Assembly: GCA_029990175.1 (NCBI GenBank)
Contig: JARKIP010000065.1
Coordinates: forward strand, 10,916,501-10,980,500
Reading direction: 5' to 3'
DNA: 64,000 nucleotides
Source of the DNA: Petunia secreta
Lineage: Eukaryota; Streptophyta; Magnoliopsida; Solanales; Solanaceae
Shown here: positions 54,880-64,000 of the stretch, piece by piece
How the letters are laid out: each line of letters begins with the position of its first letter
How positions within the stretch are numbered: the first letter of the stretch is position 1
Made by a program: the position numbers and the translations under genes
The notes under the pieces: model-generated
The model's input: the letters and a program-made list of their open reading frames with translations, nothing else
What the model was told of the DNA's origin: nothing
Database searches by the model: none

Positions 54880-55080
54880 AGGAGGAGCGCCCAGACCAAG
54901 AGGAGGAACGCCCAGGGCCTTTGATGCTGAGCGCCCAGGAGCCTAAGAGGAGCACCCAGACTTGGGCACATCACAACCAGGCGAAGCGCCTAGTCACCAG
55001 GTGGAGTGCCCAAGCCTGAGACCACTCTTGATTAGAAGCTCAAGTGGGCGGACCGCCCAAGACCTTAGGCGGAGCGCCCC
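54880..55080. repeat. GGCG-N3-CGCC dyad array in the element B 5' LTR
   Basis: About eight copies occur, for example GAGGAGCGCCCAG, AGGCGAAGCGCCTAG, GGGCGGACCGCCCAAG and AGGCGGAGCGCCCC. Spacing is roughly 20-40 bp. Confidence 0.82.
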
Positions 55081-55197
55081 AATGCTGAAGATTGTTAGAA
55101 TTTTGTGTGAAGTTTCTATTTTAACCCTACGTGGTATTGTATGCTTTTAACCCAACTTAAGAGTATTTTAGACATTTCACATTGTCTTAGGAGGGTC

Positions 55198-55205
55198 TAT
55201 AAATA
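55198..55205 (+). promoter_or_regulatory. TATA box of the element B 5' LTR
   Basis: TATAAATA. The matching place in the outer 3' LTR (near 60908) reads TGTAAGAA, so that copy has lost it; the middle LTR keeps it at 60072-60079. Confidence 0.7.
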
Positions 55206-55576
55206 GAACCCTTAGCCATTTCATTCACTAATTAGCCTTTGAATATAAAATGATGAAACTTGAAAGCTTGAGAGCTCTTCAATGAAAACCCCTTGTGCGG
55301 GCTTGATTTCACTTGGTAGAATCCAAGTTGAACCTCAATCCTCTTTCGATCATTCTATTTGCAAGAGTCGAGTGCCTCTTGAGGGTAGTTGCATAGTATA
55401 GGTGATTCTTGACATTCACCTGGGGTGTATCGAGACTAGTTCCTCGGTGCTACTTAGGTAATCGTTTTAAGCTTCGTCTTGCTTTTTATCTTGATATCTT
55501 GTTAGATATCACTTTATCTTGTTTTCGCTTCCACATATATCGTATTGTTTTAGCTTCCGTATTTTATATTGCATCA

Positions 55577-56537
55577 GTTGGTACCAGAGCAAGGCTCAAG
55601 ATTTGTTCTTATAAACCCTCGTTCCTTGTTCACCGTGTTAGTATCTTTTTCTTTCTTGTTGTTGTTCTTGAAAAAAGAAGAAAAACAAAAAGAAATTTTT
55701 TTTAAAAAAACTAGAAAACTCAAAGAAAAATTCATAGATCGGGTTGGATTTGATTCCCCAAGTGTTTAAAAGTATTGGGGATTATTCTATCTTGTATTCC
55801 CATTTTTTTGGTATACTCATATCACAGTTTGGTGTTACGAATTAAAATTTCGAAAATCAAAATCTCAATGTTTTAAAATTTCTTAAAAATGCTTCAAACT
55901 TGAATCGAAGCTTGTTTTTGTTTGTTTGAGGTTGAAAACCATTGGGGATTGGTTAGAATAGTTGAATACACTATTGGGTATCATTGGATTTGAGTAACGG
56001 GTTGAAATTGTTGGAAAAGTTGGGTGAAAAACACCAAAACCCCGTTCTTGAAAGCTGCTGAATCGCACCCCAGACGGAGCGACTAACTCTGGGAAGACCG
56101 CCTATCTGCCTAGGCAGTAGCCAAGGTAGGCGGAGTGCCTCCCCTTCCAGGCGGAGCGCCCCACTCTATGATGGGTCCGGAGATTTTTCGTTTCATAGTT
56201 TTTTTGTTTCCTTTGCTTCCTAACTTCTTGGTTAGTGTTTCTAGGGTTATTGGCCTACTCAAAAGACACTAACTCTTTAGCATATTAGGACATTCGTGCG
56301 TACAGGAGATTAGAATTCAAAGAAGATTTGTAGAACTTTCTTTGGCCTCAAGTGCGCACTTTAAATAACCGTCCGTCCATAAAGTCCCATTAACTCCACT
56401 CCAAACCAATACTTGTACATACTAGTTGTGATCATCGTGGTTTCTCAGAGATTAAGACCTTGCCCTTTAGTGTTCATATATCGAGTGATATACGTGATGG
56501 AGTGATTTTGTGAGATTTTTCTCTTAGTGTCGCAACT
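55577..56537 (+). other. Element B primer site and leader
   Basis: TGGTACCAGAGC at 55579-55590 is one base off the initiator tRNA-Met site. The leader has no ORF but carries further dyads at about 56066-56165 (for example AGGCGGAGCGCCCC). Confidence 0.75.
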
Positions 56538-59500
56538 ATGTCGGATGATGATTGTGGAGGTTATGACTCGTGTGGGGATGATGCGGGTTGTTATGACTCG
56601 TGTGGGGATGATGCGGGTTGTTATAACTCGTGTGGAGATGATGGAAACTATAGTTCCTATGATGATGATGAAGGGTATTACTGTAATGACTCGGGAAACC
56701 ATGGCTCTTATGGTTATGAAGCGGTTCACTATGATGATCGTGAGGTTGATGAAGACTTTGAAGCTTATGATGATGCATGTGTTGATCCTTATGGTTCTAG
56801 TCAAGAATACGAAGATAGTGATGCTTCAATGTACAATGTTCCTACTTACTCTTCTTGTGATGAATTTGAACATGTTGATAGTGACATAGAGAGAATTGAT
56901 GATGAGGTTCATTATAAAAATGTTTTGCTTGCATCTTCTCTTGGTGTTTCCACAAATGTACAAGGGAGTAGTAGAGGTCCTTCCATTAGTATGGGATGAG
57001 GTGGTGGTTGTTCCATGGGAAAGGGGAAGCTTACCTATCCTATTTGTGCTAAATGGCTCAAAGCTCCTAATTCCCATGTGAAGGGTGGATTGAGAAATAG
57101 TGTTGCTCTTGCTAGAAAAGGCTTGTATTATTGTATCAATGTTGTAGGGGGATTGGATAGTTATAGTAGTAGTAGTGCTATTGCAATGTAACCAATGAGA
57201 GTGGTTCTTATGAGTTCCATGGCGAGGTTCCTTCCTCGACTTTCAACAACATTTCTAAAGCTGGTAGAGTAACGGAAAGTGGAAACTACTCTTGCTATGT
57301 TGGTAGGACAGGAGGGATAAGAGAGACCCAAGTTGTTGGTGTTGATACTCATGGGCATTCAAGTTCTTTCTTGGATGCAAATCTACAAAACTTGGGTAGA
57401 CGTAAGTTCGTTGTTGAGGTAAATGGTATTGGAGGATACTTGCTAAAGATTGGTGATACCGATTCCAATTGCATTAGTACCTCTTTGGTTGATAAATTAA
57501 GGATACCATGCCGTGCACTAGAGCACCCTTATAAGTATGATGGAGTGTAGGTTTCCAAGGAAGCTTTGGTGCTCCTATCTCATAGAAACTACAAGGGTAA
57601 TGTTTGGTGCGATGTGTATCCCATGCAACATTTTGATGTTTGGCTAGGTGAGCCATGGTTGCATGACAAGAGGGTGCGATATAGTGTTTTGAAGGATGCG
57701 TATCTTGTGGGTATAGGTCAAAGGGTTTATGAGTTTGTACCTTATCGGGCAAGAGGCCAATTGCCTACTAGTACACCTTCTTTAGCTATGCAAAGGAGCA
57801 AGGAGCGAGAACTTCATTCCATGGTTGAAATGGTGCAATCAAGGAGTTCTACAATTCGTAAGAAATGGTGGGACAAATGCTAGTAAGGGGTGGAAAGAGT
57901 AAAAAAGGTGAGCCCGAAACCGCAAGATTCAAAGCCAAGCAGTTCACCAACAAAGAAGAAGGAGACATGAAGTGATGAGTCTCCAAGTCCTAGATTCCGG
58001 GTTGATATAAAGAGTCCACCTACTCCGACTATGGGTGAGCCTCATCCTAACTCACCCGAATATGAGAGATAAAAGATTGAGAGGAGTACGAGAGTGACCG
58101 ATGACAACTCTCGAGTGGAAAAATAAGAGGTTGTGTTGAGTGATATGAGTGGGTTGTCACCACCTGAATATACACCCGACATTGAAAAGAAAATGAGGAA
58201 AAAAAGAGAGGGAAAAAATTGTTGAGAGTGAGGACACCCCTTATTCTAACTCCTTGTGTGGGTATTCTTGGAGGCAAACCGATGGAGCCTCAACCATGTT
58301 CCAAGGTGGAAAGACAAGGTGAAGGAGAACTTCAATGTGAGCTACAAGGCGGAGGGACTACCTATGATACTTCGAGTGCATTGAGTGAGCTAGATGGCAA
58401 CTCAAATGTAAGTATTAGTTCTTCTTTCCTTAAACATGCTACTTCCTTGTCTTGTGAAATGGTTTGTGACAACTCAACACTAGCTGGTGATTTGTATGAC
58501 TACAATGTGTTTGCAACTAGTGTAGAGTCGAATGGTCAACTTGTGTATGAATGTGAACCACGAGTTGAGAAGGTTAAAAAGCCACATCATGATGTGAGCT
58601 CGATTTTCATTAAACCTCTCTTTAGTGAAAATATTGTGGTTGACCTTGTTTGTGGACCTTGTTATGACACCCCACCCATATTTGATAGAGGAGAAGATGA
58701 GTATAATGAATATCCTATTCTTCCCTTTGATTGCTTACTTGACGGTAGTGGTCTTACGTGTCGTAGTGAGGGTGGTTGTGACCTGGAAGAGTCTCTAGTG
58801 TATGAGATGGATCGAATTGTGTTCGATGAGTCCACAAGTGTGGATGTTGTCTCTAGTTTGGGTACTTCACCTTTGCTTACTATTAAGCTTGAGAAGTGTG
58901 CTTATACTAATCCTTTGTATGAGGGAAACTTCAATGGACATGGTGATTTGTATCAAACTAGAGTAGAGTGTAAGTTTGAACCTCTGTGGTTTAGGGAGCT
59001 TAACTCTATTGACAATCCCTGGTTTGATTGTGATGGTGCATCTTCTAGTAGTCTTAATCTTGAGTGTGCGGACTATAATGATGAAGAAGCTATGACGAGG
59101 ACCTTTCTTGGTAACTTGTCTAGTGAGGAGGACTGTCTTGGAGGTAAAAGTGGAGGTCACAAGGCACCTCTTTGTGTGTATAAGAGTGCTTCTAAGAAGG
59201 GGAATGGAGTATTTGATGTTAGTTGTAGATTGAACTATTTTGCTTACTCCATCACATATGTTGATCACACCTTGAGTGTTGAGCATGCCAAAGCCATTGT
59301 GTCACCTTGTGATAAAAATGCCTTAAAGGCTTGGTATGTTGGTCATAAGCTTAGGGGTCGTAGGGAATTTGATTGCTACATCTTGCATATTCCATGTCCT
59401 GATGATCTCTTTGCTTGTTCTTGTGATGAATGCACTTTCTTGTTGAGTCAAGTACTTATTGTTTCCTTGGGATACATAAGTTTTTTACTTGTTATTGATG

Positions 59501-59607
59501 CTTGGCTCTATCAAAAGAGTGTGTTTTCCACACTTTTGGCACTAACCTACTTTTATAGTAGGAAGCTTTGTTCGTGCTTGTTTTTGGTTGCAGGCTTTGA
59601 GGTTTGA
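56538..59607 (+). pseudogene. Decayed element A-type protein gene of element B
   Basis: The start MSDDDCGGYDSCGDDAGCYD is homologous to element A and includes a short internal repeat (CGDDAGCYDS). A TGA after SISMG (near 56997), in the Gly-rich segment, is the first break and others follow. From 57360 to 57890 a segment absent from element A resembles a retropepsin: IGDTDSNCISTSLVDKLRIP, then CDVYPMQHFDVWLGEPWLHD, with DTD where D(S/T)G is expected. From 58219 the C-terminal part is open for 462 codons and keeps HHDVSSIFIK, CGPCYDTPPIFD, VFDVSCRLNYF and IDAWLYQKSVFS. No reverse transcriptase or integrase is present. Function unknown. Confidence 0.82.
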
Positions 59608-59641
59608 TTTCGAGGACGAAATTCTTTCAAGAAGGGGAGGA
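59608..59641 (+). other. First polypurine tract region of element B
   Basis: TTTCAAGAAGGGGAGGATGA, preceded by TTCGAGGACGAAA, precedes the middle LTR, as in element A. Confidence 0.75.
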
Positions 59642-60392
59642 TGATGCAATCCAAATTGGGCTTAGGACCATACCATCAAGAGCTAAGCTAAAAGGATGCG
59701 AGGACGAAAGAGTAAGATCTTTGGAGATGAGTTGAAGGCCACAAGCCACGGATTCCATGAAGGAGGAGCACCCTAGACACCCCGCAGCTAAGAAGGAGCG
59801 CCTAAGTGTATAGGACGAGCAGCCAGGCGGAGCGCCTAAGGCCAGGAGGAGCGTCCAACGCTGGGCACTGCACTACCAGGCGGAGCGCCTAAGCCTGAGG
59901 CCAATCTTGATCAGTAGCTCATCCAGGCGGAGCGCCTAGATTCCAGGCAGAGCGCCTAACGATAAAGTTGCTAGATTTTGTGTGTAGTTCCTATTTTGAC
60001 CCTGCGTGGTCTTTTATGTCTTAACCCACTTTGGGGGTATTTTAGTCATTTCACTTTTTTTTAGGAATGACTATAAATAGGAATCTTAGCCATTTTCATT
60101 CATTAGTTAGCCATTATTGAATCTAGTAGAGAGAAGAATTGGAAGAGAGACTTTGCCTTATTTGTTGAAGCTAGAAGCTTCATATATCTCGTTAACTTGT
60201 AATCCATGGGGATCATCCTAGTATGATCCTTCGATTGGTTCGAGTCTCTTTTCCCCCTTTAAATCAACTAATATATGTGAGTTTGATTCCTTCTTTCTTC
60301 TCATTTCTTGCCTTCCCAATCCTTATTTCTTGGATTATCTCATTTTACTTGCTTCCGCGTATCGTTTATTTGCTTCCACTATTTTATATTGC
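59642..60392 (+). repeat. Middle, diverged LTR of element B
   Basis: It starts TGATGCAATCCAAATTGGGC but has its own dyad array (59795-59965) and a different 3' half. It breaks off at TTTTATATTGC without the final ATCA, and joins a second copy of the internal 3' end. Confidence 0.8.
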
Positions 60393-60473
60393 TCCGCCCA
60401 GTAGCTCTGTTTGTCTTTGCTTGTAGGTCTTGATGGTTTGATTTCGAGGACGAAATCCTTTCAAGAAGGGGAA
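60393..60473 (+). other. Second internal 3'-end fragment and polypurine tract
   Basis: TTTGATTTCGAGGACGAAAT and TTTCAAGAAGGGGAA repeat the region at 59600-59641 directly before the outer 3' LTR. Confidence 0.75.
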
Positions 60474-61283
60474 TGATGCAATCCAAATTGGGCTTAGGAC
60501 CCAACCATCAAGAGCCAAGCTAAGAGGGTGAGAGGATGCAAGGGCAAGAGTCTCGGAGATGATTCGAGAGATATTTCATGAAGGAGGAGCGCTCCAAGAA
60601 ACAAAGAGGAGCGCCTAGACCAAGAGGAGGAGCACCCAGGGCCTTTAATGCTGAGGAGGAGTGCCCAGAAGCCTAGGAGGATCGCCCAGACTTGGGCACA
60701 TCACAACCAGGCGGAGCGACTAAGCCTCAGACCACTATTGATTAGAAGCTCAAGTGGGTGGACCGCCAAAGACCTTAGGCGGAGCGCCCCAACGCTGAAG
60801 ATTGTTAGAATTTTATGTGAAGTTTCTATTTTGACCCTACGTGGTATTGTATGCTTTTAACCCAACTTAAGAGTATTTTAGACATTTCACATTGTCTTAG
60901 GAGGGTCTGTAAGAAGAATCCTTAGCCATTTCATCACTACCTAGACTTTGAATATAGAATGCTGAAACTTGAAAGCTTGAGAGCTCTTCAATGAAAACCC
61001 CTTGTGCGGGCTTGATTTCACTTGTAGAATCCAAGTTGAACCTCAATCCTCTTTCGATCATTCTATTTGCAAGAGCCGAGTACCTCTTGAGGGTATTGTG
61101 TAGTATAAGTGGTTCTTGATATTCACCCGGGGTGTATCGAGACTAGTTCCTCAGTTCTACTTAGGTAATCGTTTTCAGCTTTGTCTTGCTTTTTATCTCG
61201 ATATCTTGTTAGATATCACTTTATCTTGTTTTCGCTTCCGCACATATCGTATCGTTTTAGCTTCCGCCTTTTATATTGCATCA
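60474..61283 (+). repeat. Element B 3' LTR (810 bp)
   Basis: It is very similar to 54750-55576 (shared CCTTGTGCGGGCTTGATTTC block). Its TATA box is degraded and it has fewer dyads. Confidence 0.88.
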
Positions 61284-61559
61284 CATAATCACTTTCTCAT
61301 TAATTATCAGTCTATTTTCGAAACTAATATGCCTGCTTAATTGTTAGCCCAATATACTACTATTTAGTATGAGAGTACTGATGAAAAGCCGGTGATGGCG
61401 AATCCGATTTTTCTATTTGTGGTTGGCTGATAGCAGTAGTAGTAGTATGAGATAAATTATGATGCCTCTGTTTTGGTGTTTAGTTTTTTTGTTGTATAAT
61501 AATGTGTTTTTTACTGCACGTTGTTATTAGCTGCTGCTTGTTTGCCACATAAAATGTTT

Positions 61560-61945
61560 TATCTAGAAACATGATGAAACAGTGCTGAAACAGTCTAGAA
61601 ACAACTAGATACAATGCAGAATCAATTAGATACAATACAGAAACAGTGCAAAAGTCCAGAAATAGAGCAGAAACCTAACTATGGTGCAAAAACAGTGCAA
61701 ATACAGCGAGATACGAGGTGGATGGTTCTGGTGTAAGCTGAGATGCATCAAGATACAGCTAGATACAATGAGATACGAGATGGTTGGTAATTGAGATACA
61801 ACGAGATGCAGCGAGATACGAGGTGGTTGATAGTTGAGATACATCGAGATACAGCAAGATACATTGAGATACGAGATGGTTGGTAGTCGAGATACATCGA
61901 GATACAGTGAGATACAATGAGATACTGTGAGATACGAGGTGGTTG
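61560..61945. repeat. GAGATAC minisatellite
   Basis: Dense short repeats of GAGATACA/GAGATACG at roughly 10-bp spacing are grouped into longer units ending GAGGTGGTTGGTAGTTGAGA or similar. The array is preceded by related but looser CAGAAACAGTGC and TAGATACAATAC motifs. Non-coding on both strands as far as I can see. Confidence 0.8.
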
Positions 61946-62690
61946 GGGATGGGAGGAGGAAAATTAAAATTGGGGGAAATGGAAGGAATAATATAAGGGT
62001 TTGCTATATTATGCTATTTTCTTGCTATATTTTGTAATTAACTTTTCCTTTCCTTTATATTGAGTAATTTTGCTATAATTTTGCTATGTTTGGTAAATAA
62101 CTTCTAAAAATTATACTTTTATATAAAAATTCCTAATAACAAATGTATGTTATAGTAAAATGGCTTTGGGGAAACAACCGTACAATGAGATCTTTTTACC
62201 ATGATAAGAAAATTAAGGAAAAGGATTTGTGCCTCATATTGGGTTGAACTTAGATTTTTCAAAAAAGAGTTTTATGCAAATAGACGATTTAGGAATTTTT
62301 ATTACACAACAGACATATTTAAACTCTTAAAACATAACGACACTTTCAAATTTAATACAAAATATAGTAGTTTATTCAAAGCATACATAATTTGTATATA
62401 CATATATATATTCATGTAAATATAATGACATATATACATTAATATACAAACATACATGACATATGAGTATAACAAAGTTGTATGTTTATGTACATATGCA
62501 TCTATACATAGTTGTTGGGATTTGTATATATTATGTTAAGATAATATATATAAGTTCTGCTTACATCTCAACCTTCGGAGATTCTACTTTTGGAATACAC
62601 TTAATATGTTGTTGTTGTATATTTTGTAAAATAAGAATTATAGATATTTTTTAAAAACTATTCCCGAATATTGTATAATTCTGTAAAGAG
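61946..62690. other. AT-rich DNA, no gene seen
   Basis: The GCTATATTATGCTATTTTC region (61990-62110) looks like the end of an older transposon. The rest is ATAT-rich with no long frame. Confidence 0.45.
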
Positions 62691-62714
62691 CACTAAAAAA
62701 ACCCAAAACAAAGC

Positions 62715-62895
62715 ATAAAAATCCATCTGCCGACGAGGGCTATCCAGATGGTAAACCCCCTCCACCTACAATTAAAAGATTGTGACTTCGAGTCACAGTT
62801 GGAACAAAAGGTGGCAGAGGGCAGGACCACTATTTGCTTCGAGAGATGGGTGGGACTGAAGTAAGAAAAATGATTTCTTGAATGAATTGTTCCCA
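62715..62895 (+). mobile_element. tRNA-derived SINE (SolS-like)
   Basis: The sequence has an A-box-like start (GATGGTAAACCCCC) and a B box (GACTTCGAGTCAC) about 35 bp further on, followed by GGTGGCAGAGGGCAGG. This is the order seen in Solanaceae SINEs, which are copied by LINE enzymes. Both boxes deviate from consensus. No clear tail or target duplication was defined. Confidence 0.6.
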
Positions 62896-63288
62896 ACTAT
62901 AAGCATTTGAAAGTTGAAAAGTCGAGTACTCCATTTATGTGGCACACTTTCATTTTTAGTCTATCTCAAATAATGTGATATTTCTATAAGTAGAAACAAT
63001 TTACCTTTATCAATTGATTTCCAGCCACACAAATTTTTTTGGTTTGTTTTTAGACCATAAGGTTTAAAAGTCTTTCTTCTTTCTTAAAATCTGTACCAAG
63101 TCCAACTCCGCCATATAAAATAGGATGGAGATACTAATTTTTTCTTAGAAGAGGCAGTTAAGTTGATTTTGCGTAAACGTCAAAACATAATAAAAAAAAC
63201 GAAATTTTCCTTATAAGAAAACTAAGAAGAATATTAAATATAGCCTATTACTGTGGAAAATGTTGTTTCTGGAATGAAAATACTAATA
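62896..63288. other. Downstream region of the EXO84B-like gene, no gene
   Basis: AT-rich non-coding DNA lies between the SINE and the stop codon at 63289. Part may be 3' UTR. Confidence 0.45.
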
Positions 63289-64000
63289 TTAGTTACTTCC
63301 ATGGGAAAAAACTGATGATGTTTTAGGACTGCTAACATCTTTCTCCATGTTCCTAATGTGTGTTTTCCCAGTTAACATATCTATAGCAATTTGAGCAACG
63401 TCTGCAAACCATTCATCCTCTGGAAGGACACTGCACATTAGAAATTTTTATTAGTAACTAATGATTGTTGTATCGTGCTCGAACACCACCCCTATTAAAA
63501 GAAAAAGAAATATAAAGCATTCTGATTAAATTACTTTTGTTTTATTAGCCATGGTATACCCGTAAGGATCAATTTTGCTTGCAGCAACTGCTTCAATGGC
63601 TCTACCTACGATGTTTTTAATAACTTGGTGTAGATTTCGAGACAAGTAGCGGCCTTGTGAAGCAAAGAGTATGACAAACTCCATATCCAAATAAAACTGC
63701 AGGTGAGACAAAGCACTTTTCAGTTTAGGAGAAAAAAAATTCACAAATTTGTGCACTTGATTACAATGATTGATGAAAATAGATAATTTGAGAAGAAACC
63801 TGTTGAAGTCCAAGAGGACCTAAAAGTCTTGTTCCTTGCTCAATCTCTTCCCAAAAGGTTTGATCTTCAAAGCCATAGGATAACAGTTTCAGTGAGCCTC
63901 ATCAAAAGAATTGTTGCAAATCTTTCTCTTCCCACAAACATGTCTGATGCTATGCCACCTATTCGAGTTAATTTCCCAAACAATTCCTGATATACTGGAG
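63289..64000 (-). pseudogene. EXO84B: EXO84B-like exocyst subunit, last three exons, frameshifted, runs off the right edge
   Basis: The minus strand carries the C-terminal part of a plant EXO84-type exocyst subunit, which tethers secretory vesicles at the plasma membrane. Exon 1 here (64000 to 63800) reads LFGKLTRIGGIASDMFVGRE and LLMRLTETVILWL, then LGPLGLQQ before a GT donor. Exon 2 (63696-63560) has FYLDMEFVILFASQGRYLSR and IKNIVGRAIEAVAASKIDPY with CAG acceptor and GT donor. Exon 3 (63430-63289) has VLPEDEWFADVAQIAIDMLT, DVSSPKTSS and TAA. In the first exon, after VILWL, a TGA follows directly and the EDQTFWEEIEQ segment lies in another frame, consistent with loss of two bases near 63870. 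Splice sites look intact, so it decayed recently or this is a paralogous copy. The 5' part lies outside the window. Confidence 0.85.

Larger units (their letters stand above)
54750..55576 (+). repeat. Element B 5' LTR (827 bp)
   Basis: A dyad array occupies 54880-55080 and a TATAAATA box is at 55198-55205. Ends are TGATGCAA and GCATCA. Confidence 0.9.
54750..61283 (+). mobile_element. Element B: decayed relative of element A with three LTR copies
   Basis: Outer LTRs at 54750-55576 and 60474-61283 start TGATGCAATCC and end TTGCATCA or TATTGCATCA, like element A. The primer site TGGTACCAGAGC is at 55579-55590, and the internal region encodes the element A-type protein with many stops. A third, more diverged LTR copy (59642-60392) sits upstream of a second 3'-end fragment with its own polypurine tract. 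The outer pair resemble each other more than either resembles the middle copy. The flanking pentamers TTTAA and CATAA do not match fully. LTRs and leader carry the AGGCG-GAG-CGCCT dyads also found in the CRM-like element. Confidence 0.85.

Noticed and set aside
54745..61288. Target duplication for element B (TTTAA and CATAA)
   Set aside because: Three of five positions agree, which is not enough given the complex three-LTR structure.
62780..62800. tRNA gene suggested by the B-box GACTTCGAGTC
   Set aside because: There is no acceptor stem or cloverleaf around it; the order of boxes and downstream sequence fit a tRNA-derived SINE.

Overview
The window looks like repeat-dense, AT-rich chromatin from a dicot nuclear genome. 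Solanaceae is my best guess, from the general look of the retroelement families and a SolS-like SINE; this is inference. I see no complete, intact host gene. The host-derived pieces are the broken 3' end of an EXO84B-like exocyst gene at the right edge, an intron-free transportin-1 fragment, and two gene fragments (an LRR receptor-like kinase ectodomain and an RPN9 proteasome exon) carried inside a hAT transposon. Almost everything else is transposable elements, heavily nested.

Layout, left to right. 1-1725: decayed LINE ORF1 (minus). 3198-8197: a 5,000-bp hAT element with an 8-bp TSD, a transposase broken by one stop, and the captured host fragments. About 8325-16706: a small Tat-type Ty3/gypsy derivative (minus), itself interrupted by element A (8647-13992). 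Element A is a young non-autonomous LTR element encoding one uninterrupted 806-aa acidic protein that I do not recognise. 17622-43783: a second Tat-type element (minus) that acts as a nest. A sibling (17948-24434) lies in its 3' LTR. Another LTR-bearing insertion (right LTR 42942-43260), possibly carrying the transportin fragment, lies in its gag region. A CRM-like chromovirus (35203-42749) lies inside that. 43784-48200: two degraded copia elements. 49480-49900: a Tourist-like MITE. 50016-53704: a possible Mutator-like unit built on 66-bp dyad repeats. 54750-61283: element B, a decayed relative of element A with three LTRs. Then a GAGATAC minisatellite, a SINE and the EXO84B remnant.

Four things stand out. 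(1) Elements A and B share a tRNA-iMet-type primer site, the start of the leader and the end of the internal region with the CRM-like element, but have their own LTRs and an unrelated protein. They look like non-autonomous partners, analogous to the non-autonomous centromeric elements known in grasses. (2) Arrays of a dyad, CCAGGCG-N3-CGCCTGG, recur in the LTRs and leaders of both the CRM-like element and element B, with very different copy number in the two LTRs of one element. (3) Both Tat copies go from protease to RNase H without a reverse transcriptase core or integrase, so the deleted form seems to have propagated. (4) The 50.5-53.2 kb region is an array of 66-bp units, each centred on an inverted repeat, between candidate 9-bp target duplications.

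Limits: all boundaries were read by eye, family assignments rest on motif recognition, and most element coding regions are too decayed for exact ends.
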